From Blasia pusilla (taxonomy: Eukaryota > Marchantiophyta > Marchantiopsida > Blasiales), in assembly GCA_050084515.1 (NCBI GenBank), contig CM114275.1, positions 15,376,001 through 15,440,000 of the forward strand: a DNA stretch of 64,000 bases, given 5' to 3'. The stretch's first letter is position 1; each line of letters opens with the position of its first letter. Both the position numbers and the translations under genes were made by a program. The notes under the pieces are model-generated. The model was not told where the DNA came from, searched no databases, and worked only from the letters and a program-made list of their open reading frames with translations. Of the stretch, positions 47,200 through 58,419 are shown piece after piece.

Positions 47200-48106
47200 A
47201 GTATGACTTGTTGACTGGAGGAGTTTTGACTTTAAAAACGAGTTGGGATCAAAATTTGTAGTTGTTGAGGAGCAACACCGACATTGTTCAAGTTACCCAT
47301 TCTGGTCTTTTGCCTCGGATGTGCAAGGGAATTTCGGGTATTGGGTAGCTATTTGAGATATCGGGTTTGTGCAGACGCTAAGAGCATCATAGATATATGT
47401 GGTTAGGGAACATAGACAAGTGTGGGATGTCTAGAGTAGTGGAATTTTTAATATTGATGAGATGATACAGAGTGATTTTCCACACCACGCCACTTGTTGC
47501 TTCACCGTACACGTCTTAGTGAGAGGGAGTGTAGGTTGAATGTCGCATGTTTAGACTGAGTGATTGAGGGATTACTTACGAGAGTGGGAGTGATCCTGTG
47601 AGAGGGGCACGAGGGTCATCATGGCGTCCTTTCAAGACTTTGAGAGGCGAGATGGTGGGCTTGAGAGTAGCTCTAGAGGATTTACACGGAGTGGCGTGAG
47701 GTTTTAAGGGTCTCCGCGTGAGGGACCGCCTCGACCTCCTTCTCTGTCCTCCTCAAACAAGGCATATATTCTCACTCCGTGCCTATGGAAGTCATGAAAG
47801 TATCCATGACTTCCATGGGCACACAAGGGAGAGTTTACGAAAGGTATTTACTCGCTTGCGTCGATTCATTATTGTTACTCAAGGGGTGATAGAGGCCGAG
47901 GCTTTTTAGGCATGATATAGGATGTTGGAAAGAGTATTGCGGAGGCGGGTGAGGGATGCAATATTGTTGATGCGCACCTTACCTATGTTGAGAGATGTGT
48001 TTGAGATGACGGAGTGTATTGAGCGCAACATGGCTGAGGAGAGTGTAGTAGCCATGAATTATGCACAAGATATAGCAATTGTAGTTGCAGATTTCCGTGA
48101 TGGCAT
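47200..48106 (+). repeat. Possible 3' part of an L1-like LTR and adjacent internal sequence
   Basis: The run gttcaagttacccattctgg ... gggtattgggtag (47287-47350) resembles 7805-7880 and 55263-55340 of the L1 LTR. The following 47560-47580 (gattgagggattac) resembles its end. From 47622 a Met-starting frame (MASFQDFERRDGGLESSSRG) begins and soon meets a stop; short helical frames follow to 48106. This may be decayed L1 gag. The assignment is weak. Confidence 0.4.
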
Positions 48107-50069
48107 TGTCACATCTTAGTAGCCGATAGGTAGAGATATATCGTGGCGACGGCATAAAGATCCAAAGGGCTTTCTTGAGTGTAACTTCTTCCCGAGGTAT
48201 CGGACGAGATTGAGGATAGGTTCGTTGTGTCAGGAACGTTCTTTCGGACGACTTTCTTGTTGGGGTCTTTCACAACTGGGTGACTTGTTCAACAAGTCAC
48301 TTGCCCATGGTAACCTATGCGCGCATGTTACCATAAGGGTTGCTATTTTTAAGGGAAGAGCCAAAATTGGCTCTTCCCACATCTATATAAGGGAGAAAGA
48401 TGGCTTTCCCAAGCCATCTTTCTCATGTTGGGCCGTTGGAGTACCATTCTTGCTGGTGTGTGTGAGTTAGGACTGGGTGCTAGCATCTCGATTCCTTGAT
48501 AGCACAAGGTGGACGAGGCCCGATATGCCGATGTAGATTGAGGAGTGTAGTTTTAGGGTGTGCCATTTTCACTCTTATTTTTATATGAGAAAGATTCAAA
48601 GGGGCAGGAGGGAATTCGTTGTTTGCATGTAGGCAAGCGAGTTGCTTCGGTTGGGAGCTCTTGGAGGCGCTGGTTGGTGTTCGCTTTGTGAGTTTTTCAT
48701 TCGAAAGGCCGTGCACGGAAGTGATGTCTATTTTTTGTGGATTTTGTCGGTGCAGCATGACGAGAGCGAGCAACCGAGTGTAGCATGGAGTGTGGCGGCA
48801 AGAGTAGCGTTGTCAAACAACGGGAATGTCGGGAGTGAGCAGGAAAGTGAAGCAGATCTTGCAGTTGCCAAGGGGGGCTGTTGAGTAAAATAGCAACCAG
48901 TTTACAAGAATTGGGTTAAGGGAGTGTGTAGTTTCAGGTGGGGTTGGAGGAGAGTATCAAGTAGAGTGGGCGCGGCAGTAGTCGGAGTCGTCATAGAGTC
49001 GGGCCGAGCAATGATCAGGGAGATCCGGGGTTACGAGTAAGGCTAGCCGGTTAAATCTGAGAATTTCCGATTAATTTTAAAGCTGCCTACGAAAAACCGG
49101 TTGGATTTGAGGACACTCTTTGTATTTCGTATCTGAAAACCGATTCAAAAACCGGGATTTCCGTTTCCGATTTACCATTCCCGGTAATGTACCGGGTCCC
49201 ACGAAAAAACTCCCCGAACCATGGGGCCGAGTTGTGGTGGGCGGCAATGAGAGGCGGAGTCCCTCCATAGGGATGCGCGCCTATATAGTTGGAAGGAGAA
49301 GGGCACCGGACCTAGGGCGCGCATGAGGGAGTTCGGGCCAGGAACGCTCGAGAGCCGGGTAGGCGCAGGTGACGACGTGAGGCGCGTCACATGGACACGT
49401 GCCACAAGATAGGGACGAAGGTGGTTCTAGAGAACGGTCGCATAGGGCGCCTTACAGCCGTGGAGTTGTGGACGTCGGACAGCGAAAAAGGTAGAGACCG
49501 CAATCGGTGGGAGTCGGGGGCAAGGTCCAGGGAGTTTTTTAATTTTTCTCGGACAATATCCAGGTAGTCTTAAAGTATGTCGGCATTTGAAAGTTCGAGG
49601 TCAGTTGTGGCCGGTGTTAATAAAACTGGAGGGTTAAAAACTGAGTTTCTTTTTCTGCACTCGATCAAAATTCGATTTTTGATTATTTCTTTGGATAATT
49701 TCCCGACTATCCAAAAAGGTCTCCGGCAAGTTCTTGCTGATTTCAATATAATCGGTCAAATTTTTGGGGTCCCTATTTGTTTCCTCCATTCATTTCTTCT
49801 TTAGTGCTTGTTTTATATTTGATTTCTTAACTCCTTCAAGTTTGGGAACTTGGGGGGCAGATTACACAAACAAACATAACACTCCTCTCTTCTTGCTTCC
49901 AAACAATTGTGCAAAGGTACATTTAAAACTGAAATTCAAATTTACAAAGGAGATCCTTGGCAGGAGTTGAACCTGGCCATGCCTCCCAACCAGTTGGAAG
50001 ACAATGATTTTGCCCCTTCAGAATACTTGGGGTTTTAAGGCTCCCAAATATTCTGAAGGGGCTCTAAAT

Positions 50070-52500
50070 CTAAACAAGAGTGCAAAACTCATTTAAGGAA
50101 GATAGGTCAATAAAAGTCGTAACGCCTTCAACTTCTACTTGAGGAGAAAGATATCTATCTAGGTTAGCATACATGTATCTAAAGCTAGCAGAAGTTTTCC
50201 AAAGAACTACAGATTCAGCAAGCACATGCTCATAGTCAGTAGCAGGGCCTTCTAAAGCAATTCTGAGAACATCATCTAAATGCTTACTCCCTAGTCTATT
50301 CCTACATTTACTCTTCATCATGTTCTGAATTGAAAATGCTCTCTCACAAATTGCAGTGCTCACACATTGAACCCTCGCAACATTAGCCAACATCAACAAG
50401 TTTGCAAACTTGCATTGTAAAGATGGACTCCAACTGACCGTTGCCCACGGATCCCTAAAACTACGATTTTTCCACTCATTTGTAGCCATCAACTTGAAGG
50501 ATTCGAATTCCTGCTTGAGAGCGGCAAAATTTATGATAGAAGGTTGCAAATGCCCCTTCAGTGGTTACTCAGATCCAAAATGTGCACACAACTCTTCTAT
50601 ATCCTCACATCCCCAACTTATGAGTCCTACTTGTCTAGAAGGCATGTGCAAGGGGTTCAGGATTTTCATTGCACCAATAAGATTATTGTCTCCAAACCGA
50701 TCTTGCAAAGCTATACAAAACACTCTCAGCATAACTCTTTTGAAACAACAGAGCAGCTTATAAATCCTTGCCTATGCAATCCCTAATCATGTCTATACTA
50801 TGGAACTTCCTCCCTCCAATTTCAGACTGTAAGCATCTGAGATAGCCACCCAAAGGTCCAAAGTTCGGTAGAATGTGATAACCTATATCCTCTGAAAAAG
50901 TAGGTGCATTCAAGTCATGAGTCTCCATCACAAAATTCATAGTAAAAGTAGCAATCACAGAGCTAATAATGATGCCAATTATACTCACATCACAAAATTT
51001 GTACTGAAATATCTTGCTTAAGTTAGCCAACATAGAAATAATGTCAGCCAAGAAGTATAATTGATAGATCATATTGAACGATCTTAACTTGTTATACAAG
51101 TTTACAACATTTCCATCATCTTCTGAAGGGGAAATGTCCCTAAAGTAAATTAAAATAGATTATAGTGAATCACACAGAGTGGATACAACTTGCCATCGTG
51201 ACAACCATCGGATCTTATGATATCTTTTCATGACTCTTTGGGAGTCATTCATCTTCTCTTTTAGAGAAGCTAGAACGGATTTTTGTTTGGATGACCTCTT
51301 GAAATACCCTGCTACAACATTGAGAATAGAATCTACTTCTATGGAAATGGATTTGCAATTACTTGCTTTAGCAACTGTGAGAGCTGCAAGGTTTGTCCTA
51401 TGAGCAACATAATGCACTAAAAGAATGAACGGATTTACCTTTTGCTTCAATTGTGAAGCCACCCCATTTTGGCTCCCTACCATTGAGGAGGCTCCATCTG
51501 ACCCGAAACCTACCATTCTAGAAAAATCTAGCCCCCCATCTTTAAGTAGCTCTAACAAACTATTAGTGATAGCACTAGAACCATGGTTGCACAAAAACGG
51601 ACAAGTCCTTCCTTAGAACGGACATGGGTTCCAAGAGGTGGGATCCATATTTTTCATCCACGATGGAAGGTAAGGCAAGGATGAGAGGAGCAATGAAGGA
51701 GGAAGGAGTAGTCGTGGAGAGAGGAAGAAATGGGGGAGTATGGAACACGAAGACAAGTAAAGGGAATGAGAAAGAAGGGAAAAGTGGGGCCCATATGGAC
51801 AAGCCCTTCCATAGAACGAACATAAGTCCACGAACATGGACATATCCATGGACACGGACTTTGTCCACATGCAACCTTGATTAGAACACTTAGACTCGCA
51901 GCAAAGCAATCCTAAAAATTAACACTCTGCTTGACCATCTTCTATGAAGGTTGCAAAGACTACCAAATGACCTGTTACAGATATATCACTAGATTCATCA
52001 ATCATAATTCCAAAGAATGGTGACACTTGAACCCTAGAAAGGGTCCTTGTGGGCAGAACTTGACTTATACAAAAACACATTTCATTGCAACTTTTCTCAT
52101 CCTAGTCAAGATCTTTAGTAATAGGTGCATTCAGAGAAAGCATCAGCTTACAAATACCTGTGAACTTTGAGAGAGGCATGGCCTCCTTCGCAAGGAAATA
52201 TGCACACCTAAATTAACTGAGCAAAGCTTCCTCACATGTTCGATTGGATGTAGCAATGGCCTTGGCCATGGATTTTTTGCCTCCATTAGCTGCCCAAGCT
52301 AATTTGATATGCTCATTGGACTTTGCATGATCAATGAAGGCAGACACCTTACAATTGATGGCACCCTCCATGGCAAAGACATTCTTGCCTTTGCTTTTTC
52401 TGTAGATACTATAATTAATTCTTCGAGTCGAAGAATCGAACGTGATCCAATTATACATGGTGTACCAAACATCCTTCCAGGCTTCTTGATTTTTTGCAAC
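50070..52500 (-). pseudogene. hAT transposase (ZNF862/TTF-finger type), broken
   Basis: Minus strand, N to C: a TTF/BED-like finger region (AWKDVWYTMYNWITFDSSTR, AFIDHAKSNEHIKLAWAA) in which the expected Cys pair reads NYSIYRKS; a first catalytic region (FFGIMIDESSDISVTGHLVV); the second Asp context (RMVGFGSDGASSMVGSQNGV) with HYVAHRTNLAALTVAK and KIRWLSRWQVVSTLCDSL; and the hAT dimerisation domain (STAICERAFSIQNMMKSKCR, NRLGSKHLDDVLRIALEGP). Several stops and a MITE at 51585-51876 break the frame. hAT transposases cut and paste DNA with 8-bp duplications. The finger's lost cysteines would impair zinc binding. Confidence 0.85.
51585..51876. mobile_element. MITE-like insertion within the hAT gene
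   Basis: This 292-bp non-coding segment has terminal inverted sequences GGTTGCACAAAAACGGACAAG and, read inward from the right, GGTTGCATGTGGACAAAGTCC. It also holds direct repeats of ggacaagtccttcctta and ggacaagcccttccata (about 51600 and 51798). It interrupts the hAT frame between the segments with DESSDIS and GFGSDGASS. No certain target duplication was seen (tagaacca to the left, tagaacac a few bases to the right). Confidence 0.65.
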
Positions 52501-53710
52501 TATGGATACACTGCTTCCTAATGTACTCTCCTCTTCCTTCTCATCAAATGATCCTTACAGAGCTATGATCTTTGGTTGTGCCTTGGGACCTCCTTGCACA
52601 ATAATTCATTCATAGTTCTCTGTCTTTTGGCCATTGCTGCAAATGGATAAAGTAAAATGAGGATGGCAGGTTGGGGTTGGGAGCTTTCTAGAAAGTTTTG
52701 AGTTTAGGGTTTTTGGAAAGTTTCGAGTTTAGGTCTCATGCGCATGTATAACTATACTACGCGCAAGATTACAGCTATGGGGAAAGCAGGTTACAGGAAT
52801 TTAGAACCATGCATCCCAAACTTGGTGCAAAACCAAAGATAAGTAACCCTATAACTACAATATGAAGAAAAAAATAGAGCCTACATGCTGCAGCAACAAC
52901 GACCTGCCAATGTGAAATGAAATGGAAGTCACAACGCTTCAAGAGCAACAAACAGGTAAAATCGGGAGACAATCTTCACAAAAGGAGCGAGAGTCAAGAG
53001 AGCACCCTAAATCGCAATAATGATAGTCGGAGTTCAAAGGGGAATGCAAAGCAGGAAGAAGCATCATAATAGCAAGAGGACCCGATTATGTGGGGGTTCT
53101 CCGAAGATAGGAGAACAAGGCAGAACCCGAAAGACTCAACACTCTGAGAGTGTGAGGTTGTAAGAGGCGGGGAGACTCCCAACTTGCCACTTTGCATGCC
53201 AGTAAAAAAATTCCAAATGTGGCAAGCTCGCGGATGGCCATGGATGAGTGGAAAACATGAGGGGAGGTTGCGGACCGGGTGTGGAGTCCACACTCTATAC
53301 CCTGTAGAAGAGAAAAAGATCCAAAATCAAATGTCCCCTGGAGGTGGGGAGAAGAAATCCAGAATCAAGACTCTAGAGAGTCGTATCAGAATAGCAAAAT
53401 AGCTTTGGAAGCATTGTGTTATGATTGAGAGCTGATTCGGAAGAGCGGCCCTACAACATTGCATCAAGACTCCCAAGAGATTTAGTAGCAATACGAAGCT
53501 TGGAGCTCAAGAGAACTATGAAGCAATAGGAACCGGACTGTCAACAAAAGAAAAATGGAGAGCAACAAAACAATACGAGCAATACAAAACTTGGAACTCA
53601 AGGAACTACGCAGCAATACAAGAGCTGATTAAGAACTGGACTATTGGAACCCGCGGAAAAACAAAACAATACAAGCCGCGGAAGATCAAAACAATATGGG
53701 TCGCGCAACC

Positions 53711-53900
53711 GCAACACTGGATTCAAGTGGCGTGTTGTCGGAACAATGGAACACACCAATACGTGCTTCAAAACACATAGCAGCAGGGCCCCCGGATCTG
53801 AAGTTAGACTATAACTCCAATGGAACACAACAACACGGGATTCAGGTGGCCGGCCTATTGGAACAATGGAACACAAAAATACGTGCTTCAACCACGGAGC
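53711..53900 (+). repeat. Tandem ~65-bp duplication
   Basis: 53711-53775 and 53833-53897 share ggattcaagtggc/ggattcaggtggcc, ggaacaatggaacaca and aatacgtgcttcaa. It lies in the non-coding part of the hAT element. No function is suggested. Confidence 0.6.
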
Positions 53901-54514
53901 AACAATACAGAACCATGGGCTCCAAAGTTAGAACTCATGAGTCTACAGAGCCACCTCCCGCGGGAGAAGGAGGATGCAATGACCATGGAGTCGAGGCCTA
54001 TCGGCCAGGAAGGGGAGTCGAGTGCGTGTGGAGAGAAACCCGGGCTCGAGCCACAGAGCAGTGCCGTGGGTAGGCACGCACGACGCGGAAGTTGGGAGAG
54101 CCACAGCAAGGCCAGGTTAAGTTGCAGTTCGGGGTAAGGAAGTGCAGGGCTCCAAGGTGGTCGGGAAAGGACATGGCGAGGAAGAGCCATTAAGGCTCCA
54201 TGGAACTGGGGAGGTACATGCGTACCTAGTAAGTACAATGTACAAGGGTACCTGAGGGCTAGAACGGGGTACGAAGCAGGGTCCGGAGGTTTTTCCGTGA
54301 CAACCGGTACATTTCCGGTCTCTACAAAACCGAGCGGAAACTTTTGAAGATTTCGTCATTCCAGCCGGCTAAACAAATACAAAGGACACCCTCCCTGAAC
54401 CCTCGGTTTTGGGCCGGTAAGTGACAAACTGAATTGGAAATTCTCAAATTCTTCCGGTCAGCTCACCACGTAACCCCGGTTCTCCCCGGACATTGGTACG
54501 AAGGCAACAAAACG

Positions 54515-54555
54515 GCCAGTATAGCCGTGTAGGGATGCTACACGGCTATACTGGC
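54515..54555. repeat. Perfect 18-bp hairpin just outside the hAT right end
   Basis: The arms GCCAGTATAGCCGTGTAG (54515-54532) and its exact reverse complement (54538-54555) flank the loop ggatg. It lies 27 bases outside the right tip of the hAT element, in L1 LTR sequence. Perfect pairing suggests recent origin or constraint. Confidence 0.85.
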
Positions 54556-55547
54556 GATGGTGCAAGGAATTTTTTGGGTTGGAAGGAAGGAGACATGAAG
54601 GGCGTGGGGCATAGGGATGCGGGCTGGTAGAAGGTTGTCCGAAGGAGAGAGTAGTCAGGGTAAGAGTGAAGGGCGGAAGGACAAAGTGGCTCAGTGAGGT
54701 TGAGCACGGAAGGAGGTGTAGCCGCGACTGGTTTTGGGAACGGAGGTGGGGTTCGAGCCAACCAGGTGACGTGGTAGTCACGGCCGGGATTGGCCGCGCT
54801 ACGCTGGGTGAACATAGTGACCATGGTGAGTAGGGTGCATGGTTTTCAGCCTTACCACATTGAGACGAGACCTGGTTGAGTTAGGAGTATGTGGTAAGCC
54901 ACGACTACGAGGTTTGGGAGCGGAGTTGACGTGGTTGATTATGGATGTAGTTGTGAAACTAACGTGGTAGATGGTCAACCACATAACCTCCTAGGTGAAA
55001 GGAGGTGGTTTGGGGGCATTTTCTTGTAGTTTTCGTGACTTGGAGTGGGTGAGCAGTGCTCGGGAGTGGCCGAGAGATTTTCAAGACTTTTTTGGGTGTG
55101 GATGGGATTTGCGAGGATTGTGATGGAGACACACGTGTCGATGCCGACGGATAGTCTGCATCTGTTGATGGGAGGTTTGACGTGCTAGTCGAGGAAAGTG
55201 TCGTGCTACAAAGGTTGCTGTATCACATGGAGGAGTGAGTGTTGACAGTGCCGTAGGTTGGAGGGCGTGATTAGGTTACCCATTCGAGTCCCTTTTCCTG
55301 TACTTATCTTGTGTGATTGAGAGTGTTGGGTATCGAATAGTTGTTGGTGTTAGATGGGTGTAGCGATGGTGAGAAGTGTAGACTCCTTTCATGTGTAGCA
55401 TGTTGGTGGATATACGGCGGTTGCCGAGTAGGGGTCACGTGTATGACCCAAGAGTGTTAGTAGTTTAGGTGAATTAGTTGGGAGGCTCATGGTGAGCCCG
55501 AGTCTTGAGTCTGCGTGACGTTGGGTGTGTCATCACGGGATTGGCAT

Positions 55548-57471
55548 GGGGGTTGGTATTCTGATAGGAGAGAGTAAGAGAGGAGAGAAAGAAAGGAAGA
55601 GAAGAGAGTCTCTCTCCAAAAAAAGGGCCAAATCCTTAAACTCTCTTCAAAACTTTCTTCAATTTTTGAGGTTTCTTCCCTACTTCAAATGAAAGAAATT
55701 TTTCAAAGAGAGTAAGAAGTGCACCACAGTGGGCCCTTTATCCAAGACTCCCACCCTCATCCCCAACACTTCGTGAAAATCTAACAACCAGTCTTGACAT
55801 ACTTGTGATTCCGACGGGACAATTATGAAGGAAACGAGGCTGGGAGTTGCGAAGAATGAATTGAAAATTATGGTAATAAATTTTGAAAAATGATAGTGTT
55901 AAGATTTCGTTTTTGCAAGGGAATAACAGTATCTAAGCTTGCAACCTCTAAAAAAATTAGATATTCCAGAAGTATGCTTTGAAGAAAATGGGGGAGCAAG
56001 AGCGAATGATATTAGCATTCTTCCCAGCTTGCATGCCATCTTCCAAAGTTTTGAAAACTTCACATCCATTTGAAGAAGGATCTTGACAAATGATTCCATT
56101 GCGACAGGTTGAAAGATATGATAAGTCCATCGTGCAAACAAAAACAAAATCAGTAAAAGCGCTTGCAACCTGTCGAAATCCGACACCTTGCAAGCACTAT
56201 CTTTTTTGTGTTTATCTTCCAACCCATCGGAATCCGATGGGTTGCAAGATAAACACAAAAAAGACAAAGTTTTTACCAGGGGTTTCCTCTGACAAGTTTG
56301 AACCTGTGCAACCTCTGTGAATCAGACTTGTTGCAAGACGTGGCATCAATCAAGAAGATGTTCCTAGAGTCACCTTAGAGTAGGCATGCATGGAAGAGTT
56401 GGGGTAGTATTGTGGCAGATTTCAAGAGTGTACAGGAGGACGTCAAAAGTGGAAGATAGAGAAGAGCCAAATGAAGAATAGAAAACCCAAAAAATGAAAT
56501 GATCATAAGGGAATCAACTTGAGTCATGCAACCTGTCGGAATCCGATAGGAAGTAGGAATCCAACACGTCTCAGAAATAACTTGTTAGAGAAGAATGGTG
56601 TGAAGATAATGGAGGAATGAGGCAAAAGTGAAGAAGCCTGCTAGAATGCCTGAAAAGTTGGACTAACATGAAAAGAAAATCACTCAAGCAGCCAACGTGT
56701 TGGAATCCGACAAGTTGCCTGAATGGATGACAGAAAACGAGGTTTAAAAAAAGGTTGCAAGAGAGTCCTGGTGGTCGTTTCCTTATGCCTGCCCAGGGAT
56801 GATGGAGTGTATTCCACATCCTAATCTCCTCCCTCGGAAAAACTAGGCGCCTCCCGCTTTCGCTTCTCCCAAGTGTGTTGTCGGCTTGTTGGAGTCTCCG
56901 TTACCTCAGACTCCACAGGAGTTTTCTTTGACGAGGACCTGGTCCGGCCCTCTTGCCCCTCTTGCCTGGACGACTCCGCCTCTTGCCTTGAAGACTCTGC
57001 CTCTTTTCTCGAAGACTCGACCTCGGAATTCCTGGACCCCCTCGCCTTTGCTTTCAAACCCGCTGTGGATTTGTCCTTGGCGGTGACGACCTTTGCCACC
57101 AACTCCGCTGTCTCAAGGGCTTGCTCCTCCGCATCTCCTTCAAAAAAAAATTTAGGCTTCACGAACTTCGGACTGTCATCCCTACTAGTGACCACTGCAT
57201 CATAGACCATGCGTAGATTTTTATCTGTAATGTCCTCTAGGTCGTTGAAGTCCAACCACATTGGACAATTTATTACCTCCCACTCGGACATGCCCTGTCC
57301 CATCTCCATGTCGTACATGGAGAATCCCTCTCCATCAGGCAGAGAAGCCCACAATTTGCAGGCTGCCAAAAATTTGCGCCAGGTACCTGCATTCACACAA
57401 TTGATGAGGTACATGTACACCATCCACTAGGGAGCTCTTTGTCGGGATGACTCTGCCGCGTGCTCCTGAAG
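55548..57471 (-). repeat. Family P end fragment with part of the ParB/methyltransferase gene, copy 2
   Basis: It begins gggggttggtattctgatag, like 34770. It carries palindrome copies (about 56164, 56220-56244, 56306, 56527 and 56692) and the gene fragment at 56760-57471. It is cut at about 57472, where Ty3/gypsy sequence starts. The L1 LTR ends directly before it. Confidence 0.7.
56760..57471 (-). pseudogene. ParB/methyltransferase gene middle region, copy 2
   Basis: The minus strand aligns with copy 1 at both edges: SRQRAP (stop) WMVYMYL versus SRLRAAQRMVFRYL near 57425, and DVEYTPSSLGRHKETTTRT versus DVEYSPSSLGRHRETTTRT near 56790. Between them it keeps about 440 bp that copy 1 lost: GTWRKFLAACKLWASLPDGE, MSEWEVINCPMWLDFNDLED, FVKPKFFFEGDAEEQALETA, then a repetitive charged linker with ESSRQEAESSRQEG units and a basic patch (WEKRKREAP). 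Two stops (near 57427 and 56821) replace Gln codons of copy 1. The region has no recognised domain and links the ParB and methyltransferase parts. Confidence 0.6.
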
Positions 57472-57474
57472 ATA

Positions 57475-58416
57475 GAATCTGCTTCACTCGGCTGAATGCC
57501 TCATTAACTTCTTGGGTCCAAGTCGTGTTGGCAAACTTTGCTGTCCAATCCGTGAGAGGTCTCACAATTCCCGAAAATTTTTTCACATAAGTGCGATAGA
57601 ATTGCACCGCACCTATGAACCTCCTCATCCCCTTTACGGTGAATGGGGGTTCCCACTCGACAATCGCTTTCACCTTCTCCATGTCCGGACTAACGCCATT
57701 TGCGCTAACCACCTGAGCCAAGAATTTGATCTTGCTCAACCCGAATTCACTCTTCTCTACATTTGCATACAGCTGATTCTCCCTTAGCTTTGACAAAACC
57801 GCTCTCACATGTCAAACCTGCTCCTCTAGGGCCTTCGAATAGATAAGTATGTCATCAATATAGATGATAACATACTCATCCATTTCCTTGTGAAAAATGG
57901 AGTTCATCAAAGTAGTGAACGTTGGAGGCGCGTTACAGAGATCGAAAGGCATCACTACAAACTCAAAGGAACCATATTTTGTCCTACACGCATCTCCACA
58001 TCAGCCTCGGCAATCCGGATCTGGTAATATCTTGACTTCAAGTCAATCCTGCTGAAATATCTCGCGCCTTCCAGCCTATTGAAGAGATCATCTATCCTCG
58101 GAAGAGGATAATTGTTCTGAACCGTCACTTTATTCAACGCACGGTAATCAACACACAGCCTCATCTTTCCATCCTTCTTCTTCACAAACAGAACAGGTGC
58201 TCCATAAGGTGACTTGCTAGTCCTAATGTAACCCTTTTCCAAGAGCTCACTTAATTGCCTTTTCAACTCAAGAAGTTCCTCCTGATTCAACCTATATGGT
58301 GCTTTTGAAGGTGGTTGGGAACCACGTATGATCTCTATCTTATGATCGACGGCTCTATGTGGCGGCAACTCAGTCGGAAGCTCATTTGTCAAGACATCCT
58401 CAAACTCCTTGACCAC
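57475..58416 (-). pseudogene. Reverse transcriptase region of element 2
   Basis: Motifs: [59 protein letters not shown], then a frameshift, then the YIDD box in the shifted frame, a shared TGA after EQV, and VRAVLSKLRENQLYANVEK to VKQIL at the truncation. The Gly of the LKSGYYQI motif is Arg here. Confidence 0.9.
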
Positions 58417-58419
58417 TTC

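Larger units (their letters stand above)
49016..54488 (-). mobile_element. hAT-type DNA transposon with long inverted ends
   Basis: Sequence from 49016 (CAGGGAGATCCGGGGTTACG) inward to about 49215 matches the reverse complement of 54488-54285 (CGGGGAGAACCGGGGTTACG at its tip), with shared blocks ttgagaatttcc, accgg, aatgtaccgg and cacg.aaaaa. The interior holds a minus-strand hAT transposase. I found no clear 8-bp target duplication (flanks gcaatgat and gacattgg). Imperfect arms suggest an old insertion. The span between gene and ends (49.2-50.0 and 52.6-54.3 kb) is non-coding. Confidence 0.65.
48107..55542 (+). mobile_element. Solo LTR of family L1, copy 2, split by a hAT element
   Basis: It starts TGTCACATCT and ends CACGGGATT, flanked by GGCAT at 48102-48106 and 55543-55547. 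The outer arms (48107-49015 and 54489-55542) together make about 1.96 kb, close to the 1.82 kb of copy 1, once the inserted DNA transposon is removed. The TATA box (48384-48390) and stem-loop (48398-48419) are conserved. The 3' end is not the usual CA, so the border is inferred from homology plus the GGCAT repeat. Confidence 0.7.

Noticed and set aside
53598-54359. Overlapping 97-125 codon frames on both strands in the hAT element flank
   Set aside because: Low-complexity GC-rich translations with no recognisable domain, partly within the duplicated 65-bp block and the terminal repeat.
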